NCBI GenBank assembly: GCA_020631735.1
Contig: CM036223.1
Location: forward strand, 7,416,191-7,480,190
Source: Saccharum officinarum
Lineage: Eukaryota > Streptophyta > Magnoliopsida > Poales > Poaceae
DNA length: 64,000 nucleotides
Reading direction: 5' to 3'
Position numbers and translations under genes: made by a program. The notes below the pieces were generated by a model. It had not been told where the DNA came from and did not search any database. It worked only from the letters and a program-made list of their open reading frames with translations. Position 1 is the stretch's first letter; every line of letters starts with the position of its first letter. This document shows positions 41,927 to 52,963 of this stretch, piece after piece.

Positions 41927-42127
41927 TTGTTTGGATCCTATGGTCTAAAGTTTAATAATTAGCTAAAGTTAAGGATTAAAACTTCAGACCACTGGTTCAC
42001 TTGTATGGTCTAAAGTTTTTAAGATTGGCTAAACTTTAGACATGACTTTAGACCTCCTGTTTGGAGCCTCAAGAGATAAAGTGATCTAAAATTTAGTGGC
42101 TAAACTTTAGAGCATGGGATCCAAATA
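41927..42127. mobile_element. MITE with CTAAAGTTTA repeats
   Basis: The left end TTTGTTTGGATCCTATGGTC and the inverted right end CTATTTGGATCCCATGCTCT pair over about 35 bp. TCTAAAGTTT / AAACTTTAGA recurs inside in both orientations. The ends recall hAT- or PIF-type grass MITEs. The target duplication is uncertain. Confidence 0.65.
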
Positions 42128-42213
42128 GTAAACATTGTAGGTTTAACCTTGAGCCAATGCTTGCGAGCCTAGCAAGCGTGAATAAACTCATGGCCTCGTG
42201 TGTATGTTAGTAT

Positions 42214-42360
42214 GTACTCTCTCCGGTTCTATAATTCTTGTCGCTTTGGAGTTTGGACAATAATAACACGGTCCCCAGAATCTAGTTTTGACTATGATTT
42301 TCCATTATAATATATACAAATAAATAAATATATAATTTTATTAAAATGTTCAAACCTGTT
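42214..42360. mobile_element. Stowaway-type MITE fragment
   Basis: CTCTCTCCGGTTCTATAATTCTTGTCGC-like start after TA, followed by about 120 bp of AT-rich DNA. No convincing right end, so probably truncated. Confidence 0.4.
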
Positions 42361-42480
42361 GGCATGCTATATAGTCTGTTTTAGACAGAGAGTTACATTG
42401 ACGTTGGTGATCCACCAAATGAATAAGTATAGATAATTAGAAGGAAACCACGTCGAAGCAGCGACCTTATTGACGTAGTG

Positions 42481-42488
42481 CTATATAA
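42481..42488 (+). promoter_or_regulatory. TATA box of the copy B lipase pseudogene
   Basis: CTATATAA lies about 132 bp before the ATG at 42620, the same spacing as in the intact lipase. Confidence 0.55.
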
Positions 42489-43225
42489 ACAGTAGCTTGT
42501 TAGCTATAGCCACAACGTGTCATGCGTTCGTTCGTGTAAGCCAAGGCCATTTGATAAAACCAACAACGGCGGCAGGGCCAACAAGTGCATCCAATCCTCG
42601 CCGTCGATCGACGACGACGATGTCGGCACTACGAAGCATAGCCAGCCGGTGGCGCGAGCTCCATGGCAAGAACTCGTGGAAGGGCCTCCTGGACCCGCTG
42701 GACGCAGACTTCCGCCGGTCCATCATCGCCTACGGCGAGCTCGCGCAGGCCACCTACGACGGGTTCAACCGGGAGAAGCGGTCGCCGCACGCCGGCGCGT
42801 GCACGCACGGGCGCGCCGACCTGCTGGCCGCCTCGGGCGCGTCCGCCGCGGCCGACTACGCAGTCACCAAGTTCGTGTACGCCACGTCGGCGCTGCCCCT
42901 GCCCGACGCGTTCCTGTTCCGGCCGCTGCCGGCGCTGGAGGACGCCGCGTGGTGCAGGGAGTCCAACTGGATGGGGTACGTCGCGGTGGCCACCGACGAG
43001 GGCGCCGCCAGGCTCGGGCGGCGCGACGTCGTGGTCGCGTGGCGCGACACGATACGGAACCTGGAGTGGGTCAACGACCTCGACTTCACGCCGGCGTCTG
43101 CCGCGCCGGTGCTGGGGTCGGCGACGGCGGCGCATCCCCTCGCCATGGTCCACAGGGGATTCCCGTCCGTGTACACGTCCAGAAACGCAAACTCCAAGTT
43201 CAACAAGACCAGCGCCAGAGACCAG

Positions 43226-45483
43226 GCAAGCAGTCAATATCTATCTTCTCAACAATATTCATATATATCCAGAAGAATATTTATATTCATTAATTAATGT
43301 TTTAAACATCTGTTAGTTGTATCTAACTTTGAACCTGCAGAGATATATTTTAGAGAAATGGAAACCAAACTTTCTTGAAAATATATAGGAACCAACGACT
43401 CGACGAAGATGTAATATTTGTTCTGCGACTGTCCGTGTGTGCATTATCTATCGGTCTAAATAAATGTAATGCAGGATGATTAACTTTGACTCCCTCTACA
43501 ACTTTTTTCTCTAACACAAAGAATTGCACATCATTATATACTGAATTGTACGGAGGGAGTACCTATACAAGCTCATTAAAGTCTTTTTGGTTAATCCCTT
43601 ACCCAAGAGGACTGGAGAGGTCCGAAGAGAACTGAGGGGGATTTTGACTTCAATCCCGATCAAACCGAGCAAAGCCTAAAACATGCATGGTTTATACAAG
43701 GGAAATACCCTGACTGCAATTTTAGTTTGTTTTATACTTTTGTGAGACACAATGCATGCTCATGCACAGTTGCACACCTCGTCATTTCATCGTAAATAAA
43801 TTACTATAATCCCGTCCAATTATTGCTAGCGCGATTGATAGCGAATATACACGACTAGAGGAACGAGCTTTAGTTCCCGGTTGAGAAATAGGAACTGGCT
43901 TTAGTCCTAGTTTCCCAACCGAAAAATAACTTAAATTCTGAGGACCTCTTGCCTCGCGCGTAGCTTCTTTACCATCTCAACCAAACAACACATGTGACTA
44001 ACTTCTGGGTGCTCTCCTATTGAATTCATCTATTGAGGAGCTTTAGTCCCGAGTGGAAGATGACCTTACTATCTAGGACTAAAGGTTAAAGGATCTTTAG
44101 TCCCGATTGGTTCCCAGTTGGTGCTACCAACCAGGATAAAAGGGTCTCTGGTGCCCGTGAAATTTAGATCGTAGAACTAATGCTCACATTAGTCTCGGAC
44201 CCTAGCACGATGGGAACTAAAGGTGCAGGAACCTAAGGTCATTTCTCTGCTGCGGCTAGTGATAGTACATACCTATATCCAGAGACGCCGGCTGTCAAAA
44301 CAAATGGCAAATACTTTTTTTGCAAATTAAATAAAAGGCAACTACGATTACGTGTCAACAGTTTCGTCATTAATTAGTACTACTACTACTACTCCTACAA
44401 TAGAATGCATAAATGGTATCTCTGCATGATTCGACACCCGCGAATGGATAATTATGTTGTCGTCGTCACGTCATGCATGTATTCTCCGTCAGACGACCTA
44501 GTACACCCTTTCACAACTTCAATTACACAGCTAGAATTTGTTGATTTCTTTAGCCTTTCAACTAATATTTGTTCATGCATTGTTTATCTACCGACTCCGG
44601 TAGTTGTTCGGTGGATGAAAGTGATCGATATTGCAATATAGGAGTAACATATAAGAGCAAAACAAAACACGGATATACACCTACCCAAAAACCCGGTGCT
44701 AGTTTATTATTAATGTCCTAAGGGTGTGTTTAGTTCCCCATTTCACATAAAAATTTTTAGGTTTTGGTTCATCATTTTGCAAAATGGAACTAAACACCAT
44801 GCAAAATTTTTGGCAAAAAGTATCTATTCTCCATTTTGGATTTTGGCCTCAACAAGCCAAAAAAAAGCCAAAAAGCCAAAAAGCTCTCACCCACCTCATG
44901 AAAAATTTGGCATTTTGGATGAAACTAAACACACTCATAAAAATTTTGGCATTTTGCATTTCATCATTCCAAAGTAGTTGGTATTTTGTATTTTGCATTC
45001 CATGAGGAACTAAACACAGCCTAAATGTAAATTCTAAAAGTCTATGATCCTGATTGACACAAGCAACCATCTTCCATTGGTATATATCACTCTAGGATGA
45101 TAGAACCGTCTTATATACAGGTAAGCTAAGGCTTAAATTAAAGCCTCAACTTGGCTATCAACACATATGACTTTGAGGATCAACTTAATTATTTGCCCAT
45201 ATTATTATATACTTGCTGGTGTGAGGATTGTAGATAAGTTGTTTCAGTGAGTAGGAATTGAGTATGAAGGAGTATGTATTTCTTTTTTTATAAGATTTGG
45301 AAGTAGTTGAAGCCGTTATGCTCTCACTGTCCTGAACACATGTGGCTGCCAAATTCCTAGTCTCTCAATATCCAAGTCTTTATATACCATTAACATTATT
45401 GCGATGCGTACAACATTACCAAAATCAAAGTCTTAGTAACTAATTAATGAAGCATGCATAACTGCTATCACGTACGTGTGCAG
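43226..45483 (+). other. Intron of the copy B lipase
   Basis: It starts GCAAGC and ends GTGCAG. It contains a possible Stowaway end at 43553-43562, the TTTAGTCC repeat (43860-44220) and the Tourist MITE 44722-45021. From 43683 on it is collinear with copy A. No coding sequence is seen. Confidence 0.75.
44722..45021. mobile_element. Tourist-like MITE, exactly 300 bp, TSD TAA
   Basis: The ends are GGGTGTGTTTAGTTCC and, inverted, GGCTGTGTTTAGTTCC, with TAA at 44719-44721 and 45022-45024. Copy A reads GTCCTAAATGTAAA, the empty site, at the matching place. Confidence 0.92.
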
Positions 45484-46242
45484 GTTCTTGAGGTGACGAG
45501 GCTGATGGAGTTGTACAAGGACGAGGTGACGAGCATCACCATCACCGGCCACAGCCTCGGCGCGTCGCTCGCCACCCTGAACGCCGTCGACATCGTCGCC
45601 AACGGCATGAACGCCCCCTCCAGCTCCTCCCAGCCGCCATGCCCGTTGACGGCGATCGTTCCCTGACCTCAGGGCGCTCCACGTGAAGAACACGGGCGAC
45701 ATCGTGCCCACCTACCCGCCCATCGGCTACTTTGACGTGGCCGTGCCGCTGCCCATCGCCACGGCCCGGTCGCCGTACCTGCGCCACCCGGGGACGCTGC
45801 CGACGCTCCACAACCTCGAGTGCTACCTGCACGGCGTCGCCGGCGAGCAGGGCAGCGCCGGAGGGTTCAGGATGGAGGTGGACCGCGACGTGGCGCTGGT
45901 GAACAAGCGCGTCGACGCGCTCAAGGATGAGTACCCGGTGCCGGCGGAGTGGTGGGCGGCTCAGCACAAGGGCATGGTCCGCAGCGCCGACGGCCACTGG
46001 ACGCTCCAGGACTTCAAGCAAATCTAGTCAAGTTTGAACTGCCTCTCGTGAATACAAACATATATATGCAAGTATGTTCATATATACTGTCACACAGAAT
46101 GCGTGAATAACAGTACTGCCATCTATACAATTAGGTTGGGATTGAAATAAAATGCCATCGGTGTATGTAGAAATTGTGACTCAAGTTTATTATGTGTTCA
46201 TTTTCTCTAGTTAAGTTGGGCATCCATCCATCTATACAACGC

Positions 46243-46267
46243 ACTTAGATTTCCTCGAAGTCCTTGA
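46243..46267 (-). pseudogene. Last codons of the convergent lipase (copy B remnant)
   Basis: CTTAGATTTCCTCGAAGTCC is identical to the 3' end of the copy A fragment at 25442. The rest was removed or displaced by the repeat starting at about 46270. The 60 bp to the left are also shared with copy A. Confidence 0.75.
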
Positions 46268-46269
46268 AA

Positions 46270-47000
46270 ACCTGAAACATGCATCTAAAATATTTGCAAA
46301 AACACCTCAAAATCATTATAAAACATACGCAACATCCAAATTAAACAATTACAACATATATGTGAAACATATGCAACATCCAACTAAACACAATTGCAAC
46401 ATATGTCTGAAATAGATAAAACATTGGGAACATAAACTTGCAACATACGTGTACATCTGTTGCAACATATGCAACATCCCGATCTACCTTTGCAACATTC
46501 TTATGAAACATTTACAACATACCTATGAAACATCCAAAACACCTGAAACATAGCCTTACAACATGCGTTTTTCACCCTTGCAAGCGGGCGATGGGCAAGC
46601 GAAAGTCAGTGCCATCGCGGTAGGCGGAGGGCAGTGCCGTCGCAGCCCCTTTTGGAGGAGAGCAGAGGGGGCGGCAGGGACAGGCCGCCGGCGAGCTTTG
46701 GCCGCGATGCGGGCTGCCGCCGTCACAGGCGGACGGAGGGGAAGGCAGGGACAGGCCAGTGATGGAGTAGGCCACCGGTGGGTTCTCGCTGAGTGAGCCC
46801 TGTCCAGGAGGGGGCGGAAAGAAGGGGTCGGCGGGGAGCTCTGGCCCGGCAGGGGACGGGAAGGCACAGCGACCAGCGGCGGGCGGAGGCGCCGCGGGGC
46901 ATGCGCGGGATGGAGGCGCCGCGGGGAGAGAACGAGCGAACGGGGATTTTTTTTGCGGGAGCGTGTCCGGACGGGAATCATAGGACGGGCGTCCTTATGG
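46270..47000. mobile_element. Insertion with GAAACAT/GCAACAT repeats and a GC-rich block
   Basis: 46270-46565 is built of GAAACAT, GCAACAT and ACAACAT units. 46565-46950 is GC-rich with long frames on both strands and no recognised protein. The right end reads GGGACGGGCGTCC-like (near 46980). The block is absent from copy A and is related to 1488-1935. A non-autonomous element that picked up GC-rich DNA is likely, but its ends are not defined. Confidence 0.45.
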
Positions 47001-47140
47001 TATCATTATCGTTAAGATTTTGTGCATACATTTATGCATACTTCATTGTTTTGTTAAAAAAAAGTTGATTCAACACATATGAAACCTAATTTAACATTTT
47101 ATATGTAAACATCGAGAAAGTATACCTAATTATTGATATA

Positions 47141-47335
47141 TCCCTCTATCCTAATATATAATAATATAAGGTGTAACTATTTTTTTTATTCAAGTCCTAT
47201 AATACAAGGTGTGCTCTTTCTAGACGTGCATACATCTATTCAATATTACTAGTGTTGGGAGAGAGAGAATTAAATATGTTCCCTTGTTTTTTAACATAAT
47301 AAGATGGTTACGCCTTACACACTAGGACGGAGGAG
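47141..47335. mobile_element. Stowaway-type MITE (copy B allele)
   Basis: TCCCTCTATCCTAATATATA at the left pairs with CTCCGTCCTAGTGTGTAAGG (inverted right end), and TA flanks both sides. It is the same insertion as 26373-26541 in copy A. Confidence 0.75.
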
Positions 47336-47721
47336 TAATACATTCTAAATATTTTTTTTTGAAATTATGACACTGTGATCGCTATAGGAGAGAACGGTTT
47401 TCACCTATAGAATCTACTAAGGGTAGAGTGAGATGGGGGATGCTGCGGTGATGCCTCCCAAGCGTAGAATGACACCCTTGGGCGTCACTATCACAACGCT
47501 CTCACCCCAACACCACTACACTTTAGACACACTTTAGATTTTTGTAAATAGCCTTTTAGAGGGGATGATGCTACATGATGCTTATGCTTATCAGGTTGCA
47601 ACTGGTTCGTTACACCTACATCCCAAAATAGATAGTGAATATCCAACTTAGATGTGAACCTAGTGAAACGACTAGACAAAAGACATTCTTCTCTACGCTC
47701 ATTTTATAGAGAGAAATTCAC
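47336..47721. other. Intergenic DNA private to copy B
   Basis: AT-rich, then a segment with CACCCTTGGGCGTCACTATC (47474-47493) and short frames. Nothing recognised. Confidence 0.4.
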
Positions 47722-47960
47722 CGGCGGTCCCTGAAAGCTTGTGTCACTTAGGTCCCCGAACTTTGAACAGTGTATTTCTGGATCCCTGAACTTGGCTTCA
47801 GGTGTCATCTAGGTCCCTGAACTTGACTTTGGGTGTCACTTAGGTCCTCGAACTTTAAACAATGTATTTTTGGGTCCCTGAACTTGGCTTCGGGTGTCAT
47901 CTGGGTCTCTGAACTTGACTTCGGGTGTCATCTAGGTCCCTGAACTTGGCTTGTGTCACT
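47722..47960. repeat. Tandem repeat of GGTCCCTGAACTTG... units
   Basis: Six to seven units of about 30-36 bp with consensus GGTCCCTGAACTTGGCTTCG and GGTGTCATCTA, alternating with CACTTAGGTCC variants. No coding capacity. Confidence 0.85.
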
Positions 47961-48419
47961 TAGAATATTCTTGAGTGAGAACAATGTCGACATCCATACG
48001 CTTGCATATTTTATATGCTAGGCTGAGGAACGCCAACAGAGGCGCACGCAAGCAAGCTAAGATTCAAACTTGTATCATCTGAAAACAGGATTTAAACTTG
48101 TTAATGTTTGAATTGCACTTAATCCAAGAACTTGTATTAGTGGAATCATATTTGTGAACACTTTCATGTGATGTCAAATCTGTAGCCAGGAACATTACTT
48201 GTATGCGAGATAGTAGTGGTTAATTTTATACATTACTGGGACCAGGTCAAACCGCTCATCAAAAAAAAGGGAGGACGCTATGGAGTTTCTGTGTATATTT
48301 GAAATAGCAACGCAAACAACCTCTATTTTCTCTGCTACAACACCAACTAATAATGTACAAGTTCATTTTGTGTGACTGGTCGAAACAAAAAACTGATATC
48401 TCCATCCATCCCTGACGCC

Positions 48420-49651
48420 GGTGAATACTACTCGTAGTATGTATAGCTAGTTTCTCATCTGTCGGCTCCACGTCGGCACTGCACATGCACGTCGTCGTCC
48501 ATCTAGAAAGAAAGCGTTGACCGGCCAGTGATGCTGCATGCACTGCCCAGCCTGAGTGCGCGGGAGTGCTTGCTGCTGCTCGGCCTAACCAACTTGCATT
48601 GGTTAGAGTCAACTAACCTGCAATTTATGGTTCTCTGTGTGTCAATCTCAAATAAGACTGCTGTGCATTACGTAGACCGGTAGACGTGGTGTAGTCGACT
48701 CCTGCTCGCCACCACAGGTCAACAAAAGCTGCACCGACCGACCCTTGCTAAATTCCGTCATTTTAACTGGTCTAAAATCCTATGCCATGCATGCTTGCTA
48801 GCTTTGTGTGTTATAATTAAAGTTAATCACAAAGATCTACAGCTAGCGTTACAATTATTCAACATGGTGATACCCAAGGTTTTTGACATGTTTGCATTGT
48901 TGTCGCCCGGGCATTTTACCACAGCTAGCTAGAACGTACGACTAGTATCACCTGCCATGCGTTCATCAGTAGAAGGATCAAAAGATTGCACGTTAAGCTT
49001 GCTTAGCTTATGATGACTAATTCTGATCAAGTAGCTAGTCTAAGTGTACGTGTCTATATATATTGCATTGTCAACAAGAAGCTTGCTTGTGGATTGGGGT
49101 GTCTGTTTTTTTTCAGAGGAAAGCAGAACAGGTCATCATCCTACGATCCATTCATCTCGATCGATCGTAACATGCACTGCATTACATTCTTCATCGATGA
49201 TCGATGCATAAAGAAATAAATGATCCATGAGCAGACCTGACCTAGCTCCTCCCTCTCCCTTGGAGCTAGTCTTGGTAAAGAAAGAGTCTAGTCCAAAAGC
49301 AAAACTTGCATGCTGCATGCATGTCCATCTACCCAAGCCAAGCAACAGGGCATGCAGGCGACTCTTCTTCCTCCTCTAGAAATTGCCTAGCTAGCTATGG
49401 ACGACATAATCTAGTTGACAATATCTCCACGTACAAGTTGCTCTCGATGTGTGCCATGTGCTGTGCTCCACACAAAGCCAAAGCTTCGTCGTCTCCACTA
49501 CACTGGGCCCATGCATCCCATCATCCATCCATGCCCATTCTCATCTCGCCACAGCCATACATTCAGTCAACCATGGCCGGCTCGCTGCGTATGTCTCGCC
49601 GCCAATCGCTAGTCCTCGCCATGCATAATTTATCAACGCACCCCATCCCAA
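48420..49651 (+). promoter_or_regulatory. Upstream region of CRRSP copy B
   Basis: Similar to 28400-30140 with long identical runs (for example near CATGCACGTCGTCGTCCATC). It lacks the repeated block seen upstream of copy A. TATATAT is at 49652-49658. Conservation beyond the core promoter reflects recent duplication. Confidence 0.6.
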
Positions 49652-49734
49652 TATATATGTTGCATGCAAGCAAACAAACCAATCGACAACAGGACCAGAA
49701 GGAAGAAGACGACATCCACAACCCACAAACCAGC

Positions 49735-50553
49735 ATGGTTCCATCGTCGCCAGTGCTGCTCCTTCCACTGCTGCTCGCTGCCGTGGCGGCGTTAACGCTG
49801 GCGCCGCGGCCGAGCTGGGCCGTGGACCCGGTGAGCACGTACTGCGCGAAGAACTTCACGGGCGGGCAGACGCAGGCGAGCATCAGCGCGGTGCTAGCCA
49901 CGCTAGTCCCGCGCGCCTCGGCGACCTACTACGCGACGGCGACGTCCGGCACCGGCGGCTCCACCATCTGGGGCCTGGCGCAGTGCCGGGGCGACATCCC
50001 GGCCTCCGACTGCGCGCGCTGCCTGGCCGCGGCGGCGCGGCAGGTGGCGGCGTCGTGCCGGGGCCAGGCGGACGCGCGGGTCTGGTACGACTACTGCTTC
50101 CTCCGCTACGACGACGCCGACTTCCTCGGCCTCCCGGACACCGGGTACACGCTCATCCTCATCAACACCATGAACGCCACCGACCCCGTCGAATTCGACC
50201 GCGCCGAGCGGCGGCTCATGGCGCGCGTCGCGGAGGAGGCTGGTAATCCCGCCAGCGCCGGGCTGGTTAGGGAGACGGCGAAGTTTGGGTCGGAGGGGAC
50301 CACCATCTATGGGCTCGGGTGGTGCACCAGGGACATCACCGCCGCCGACTGTGGGCTCTGCGTGGCGCAGGCAGTGGCGGAGCTCCCCAACTACTGCCGC
50401 TTCCGGAGGGGATGCCGCGTGCTCTACAGCAGCTGCATGGCGCGCTATGAGACCTACCCCTTCTTCTTCCCGGTCACCGGCGCCGATGACGACGCGGACG
50501 CCTCCTCCTCCCACGCCAGCGAGTACGAGACTGTCATCTTGAACCACAAATAG
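49735..50553 (+). CDS. Cysteine-rich repeat secretory protein (two DUF26/Gnk2 domains), copy B
   Basis: 272 residues in one exon: signal peptide to about residue 28 (LLLPLLLAAVAALTLA, cleavage after SWA), then two C-X8-C-X2-C domains (CRGDIPASDCARC and CTRDITAADCGLC). The C-terminus EYETVILNHK matches copy A. A longer in-frame extension upstream to 49306 exists, but it runs through promoter-like DNA conserved with the non-coding upstream of copy A. The ATG at 49735, directly before the signal peptide, is therefore chosen. Differences from copy A cluster in the signal peptide, around residue 150 (ATDPVEF for ATGDLAAF) and in the acidic tail. All the signature cysteines seen in copy A are kept in B. 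Confidence 0.92.
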   Translation: MVPSSPVLLLPLLLAAVAALTLAPRPSWAVDPVSTYCAKNFTGGQTQASISAVLATLVPRASATYYATATSGTGGSTIWGLAQCRGDIPASDCARCLAAAARQVAASCRGQADARVWYDYCFLRYDDADFLGLPDTGYTLILINTMNATDPVEFDRAERRLMARVAEEAGNPASAGLVRETAKFGSEGTTIYGLGWCTRDITAADCGLCVAQAVAELPNYCRFRRGCRVLYSSCMARYETYPFFFPVTGADDDADASSSHASEYETVILNHK

Positions 50554-51250
50554 TGGTTTCAACTTTAAAGTTTCAAGTGTACGTTTATTTCCGTTTGTTA
50601 ATCGTGCGCGGTAAATCAATCAATCGTGCGCTAGCTATGTATCACTTGTTGCACTGATAGTAAATAATAATATGGATGCTTGTTGCATTCCCATGCACAA
50701 ACTATATTAATACAATATACGACGGAAATTGTTGCAGAAATTTAATTAATTAAAATGCAAGAATTTTCCAGTGCCGCACGAAGTCTATCTTGTCATCGTG
50801 TGCATAGTGGTAGTTACTGTTGACCATGAGCATTGGCACATAGCGAAAAAGCGAGGTTCGTGGTCACTAGTGACCGGAGATGGAGATAGTTTGCTGCTGG
50901 TCAAACCTTTTGCAACGTATGTAAAATTAGATTCCAAATCACAAAATTTAGTCATTATGTAAAGTAAAAAAAACCCACCTAAATTGTAAATTATAGTATG
51001 TTCCACAACAGTCTAGGTATATTTTCTCTTGTCTATATTTGAAAAGCGTGCCACGTCATTCGAATTTTCGTTAATATCACGACGGCGACTCCACCTTGAG
51101 CTCGGCCGGCCACCATGGGGGACGCCATGGTTTCCACTTTCTGTATCATCTTGATTTAACTTGTCTTCAAAATTGAAACTCTGAATGCTAGCACCAAAAA
51201 TTCCTGATGCAGCCAATGCGCTCGAGTCAACACTGAATGCTAACATGCAC
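50554..51250. other. Intergenic DNA 3' of CRRSP copy B
   Basis: To about 50930 it is collinear with the flank of copy A (31058-31470). Beyond that it is unrelated and AT-rich, with a GC-richer part from 51080. No gene supported. Confidence 0.55.
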
Positions 51251-51254
51251 GCAC

Positions 51255-51455
51255 ATGTGCTCAGCTCCAAGCGTCGGAGCTGGTGAGCTGCGACACGAGC
51301 ATCCCTGCGACTGGACCACGCGAGCTACGAGCTTCGACGAGGCGTAGGAGAGGCTGACGCGGGAGAAGCGCGCTCCAGCGACCAACGGCAGTGGCGAGGA
51401 CCCCGATGGCGGCTCCGGCACCGAGCGTGTTCCCCAGCCCCTCTTCGATGACTGA
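51255..51455 (+). pseudogene. Possible C-terminal gene relic, unrecognised
   Basis: One frame reads MCSAPSVGAGELRHEHPCDW, then FDEA, a TAG at codon 31 (51345-51347), and continues ERLTREKRAPATNGSGEDPD to QPLFDD and TGA 51453-51455. The part after the stop looks like a natural C-terminus. The family is not recognised and the fragment may be chance. Confidence 0.25.
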
Positions 51456-51916
51456 TCCTATATCCCAATTACAACCAGCACGCCTCTTTCTAATTTTTTT
51501 TCTCTCGAATACGCAGGAGAGCTGCGTATCGGTCGGGCCGGGAACGGCTGCTCCTGTATTTTATTTGAACTTCTGTGTTGTATTTTATAACTCTTCTTCT
51601 TAATGCAATTCTTTCTAATTATCACGGTTGTACATATGTAACGTGCTAACCTTAGGAATGATGATGAGGTATTTATCAAACATCGTGGAAGCAAAGCAAC
51701 GCGAGAAAGCACGGATTAATTATAAACAACTCACTAATTAGCCGTCTAACATGAAAGCTCCAATGATCAAACATGCTTTGAATTGAGTAAAACTAATATT
51801 TGATTCTCAGCCTATGCAAGCTAGATATGATGACCAACATTTTTTCATACAAGTATGAGAAGCTAAGCTGGAACTACAAAGATGAGCGTGCAAGCAGCAT
51901 GTAAAATTGTCAAGTA

Positions 51917-52063
51917 CTTCCGATGTCCCAAATTATAAAACGTTTTGGCATTTCTAGATTCATAGCATTTGTAATGTATCTAGACATAACGTATATCTAG
52001 GTGCGTAGCAAAAGCTATGAACCTAGAAAAACCAAAACGTCTTATAATTTGGAACGGATGGAG
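51917..52063. mobile_element. Stowaway-type MITE, near-perfect hairpin
   Basis: CCAAATTATAAAACGTTTTG on the left pairs with the inverted right arm CCAAATTATAAGACGTTTTG, and pairing continues through TTTCTAGATTCATAGC / TTTCTAGGTTCATAGC for about 60 bp. TA flanks both sides. Confidence 0.9.
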
Positions 52064-52239
52064 TAATAATCAACGCATGCTCCTCACATGCTTTCTCCGT
52101 CCCAGAATACAGGACGTTCTGAGATTCAAAATTTGTCTCACAATTGTTGACGTTATAGCCCAGCATACGCATCTGACCACTACCAACGTACTATCAAACT
52201 GTCACTTCGTGTCTTCCACTCATCCGTGAGATCGATTAA

Positions 52240-52960
52240 GGGGCCGTTTGGTATGGATTCTGAGGCAGCTCCTGGAGCTGTTTTTCGGCTCCCAATACCA
52301 AACGCCTGTTTGTGCTGGTGCTCCTCGCGAGGATCCCCTGGAAACGCGCTCTCACATGCCAGTTGCATCGGGTGGAGCCAAAAATTCGAGCTTCTCCCAG
52401 GTCCCGTCTGCCACTGGTGGTCCCCAACGCGTGGAGGTCGAGTCTGCCCCCGACGTCAAGGAGGCGCATGCGGGGAGGGCTGCCAGGTGCATGGCCGCAC
52501 GTGCAGTCGCCGGGGTGGGGTCCGAGCGTGGCTCACCGGAGCTCGGAGCGCGCGGTCGCCGGTCGCAGGCTGGGTCGCCGGTGCGGTCGTGGGCGCGGGG
52601 TCACCGGTGTGGTCGCTAGGCGCGGGGTTGCCGGTGCGGTCGCCGAGCACGGGGTTGCGCAGGGCCGCTGGGCGCCGGACCACCGGATCTCCAAGCTCGC
52701 GTTTGTTTGTGCTGGAGACGAGAGGTTGAGGAAAGGATGAGGAGAGAGAAAAGAACGAAGAGGAGGGGAGGAGAATGGGTCACAGACTCACAATGGGCTG
52801 CGTAACGGATAATAAGGTAAGAAAAAAGAAAAGAAAAGGAAAGAAAAGGGAAAAAAGAGAAAAGAAAAAAGAAAAAAATAAAGGTATTATGGACTTTTTA
52901 CTCTTTTGTCTATCCGGAGAAGCTGTTTTTTGAGGAGCCGGAGCCCTACCAAACAGGTCC
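52240..52960. mobile_element. PIF/Harbinger-like non-autonomous element, 721 bp, TSD TAA
   Basis: The ends are GGGGCCGTTTGGTATGG and, inverted, GGACCTGTTTGGTAGGG, with TAA at 52237-52239 and 52961-52963. The GC-rich core (52380-52720) has overlapping frames on both strands (GTGGTCGC-type low complexity), probably acquired DNA, followed by an AAAGAAAAG tract. No transposase. Confidence 0.75.
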
Positions 52961-52963
52961 TAA

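Larger units (their letters stand above)
42620..46027 (+). pseudogene. Phospholipase A1-II-like lipase pseudogene, two exons (copy B)
   Basis: Exon 1 is 42620-43225 ([11 protein letters not shown]... to TSARDQ, 202 codons, fully open). Exon 2 is 45484-46027 ([14 protein letters not shown]... to DFKQI, TAG). The join falls exactly where the intact lipase reads ARDQ/VFEE, with phase 0. The donor is CAG|GCAAGC, a GC-AG type, and the acceptor is GTGTGCAG. Exon 2 has lost about 60 bp around the CPHVGDRFF segment (near 45660), giving a premature TGA at 45664-45666 and a frame change. GHSLG is kept, but the oxyanion motif reads WRDT instead of WRGT. It may have died recently, since outside these lesions it reads well. 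The roughly 2.26-kb intron holds old repeats and a MITE. Confidence 0.88.
43683..50950. repeat. Segmental duplication, copy B (paralogous to 20540-31500)
   Basis: Same order as copy A: lipase exon 2, remnant of the convergent lipase, shared intergenic DNA, CRRSP promoter and gene. Insertions private to B are the MITE 44722-45021, the repeat 46270-47000 and the GGTCCCTGAACTT repeat. The left limit of detectable similarity lies within the lipase intron. The right limit is near CAAACCTTTTGCAAC at 50910. Confidence 0.85.

Noticed and set aside
49306..49734. N-terminal extension of CRRSP copy B by 143 codons
   Set aside because: Runs through promoter-like DNA and over the TATA box; not open in copy A, and the signal peptide begins at 49735.
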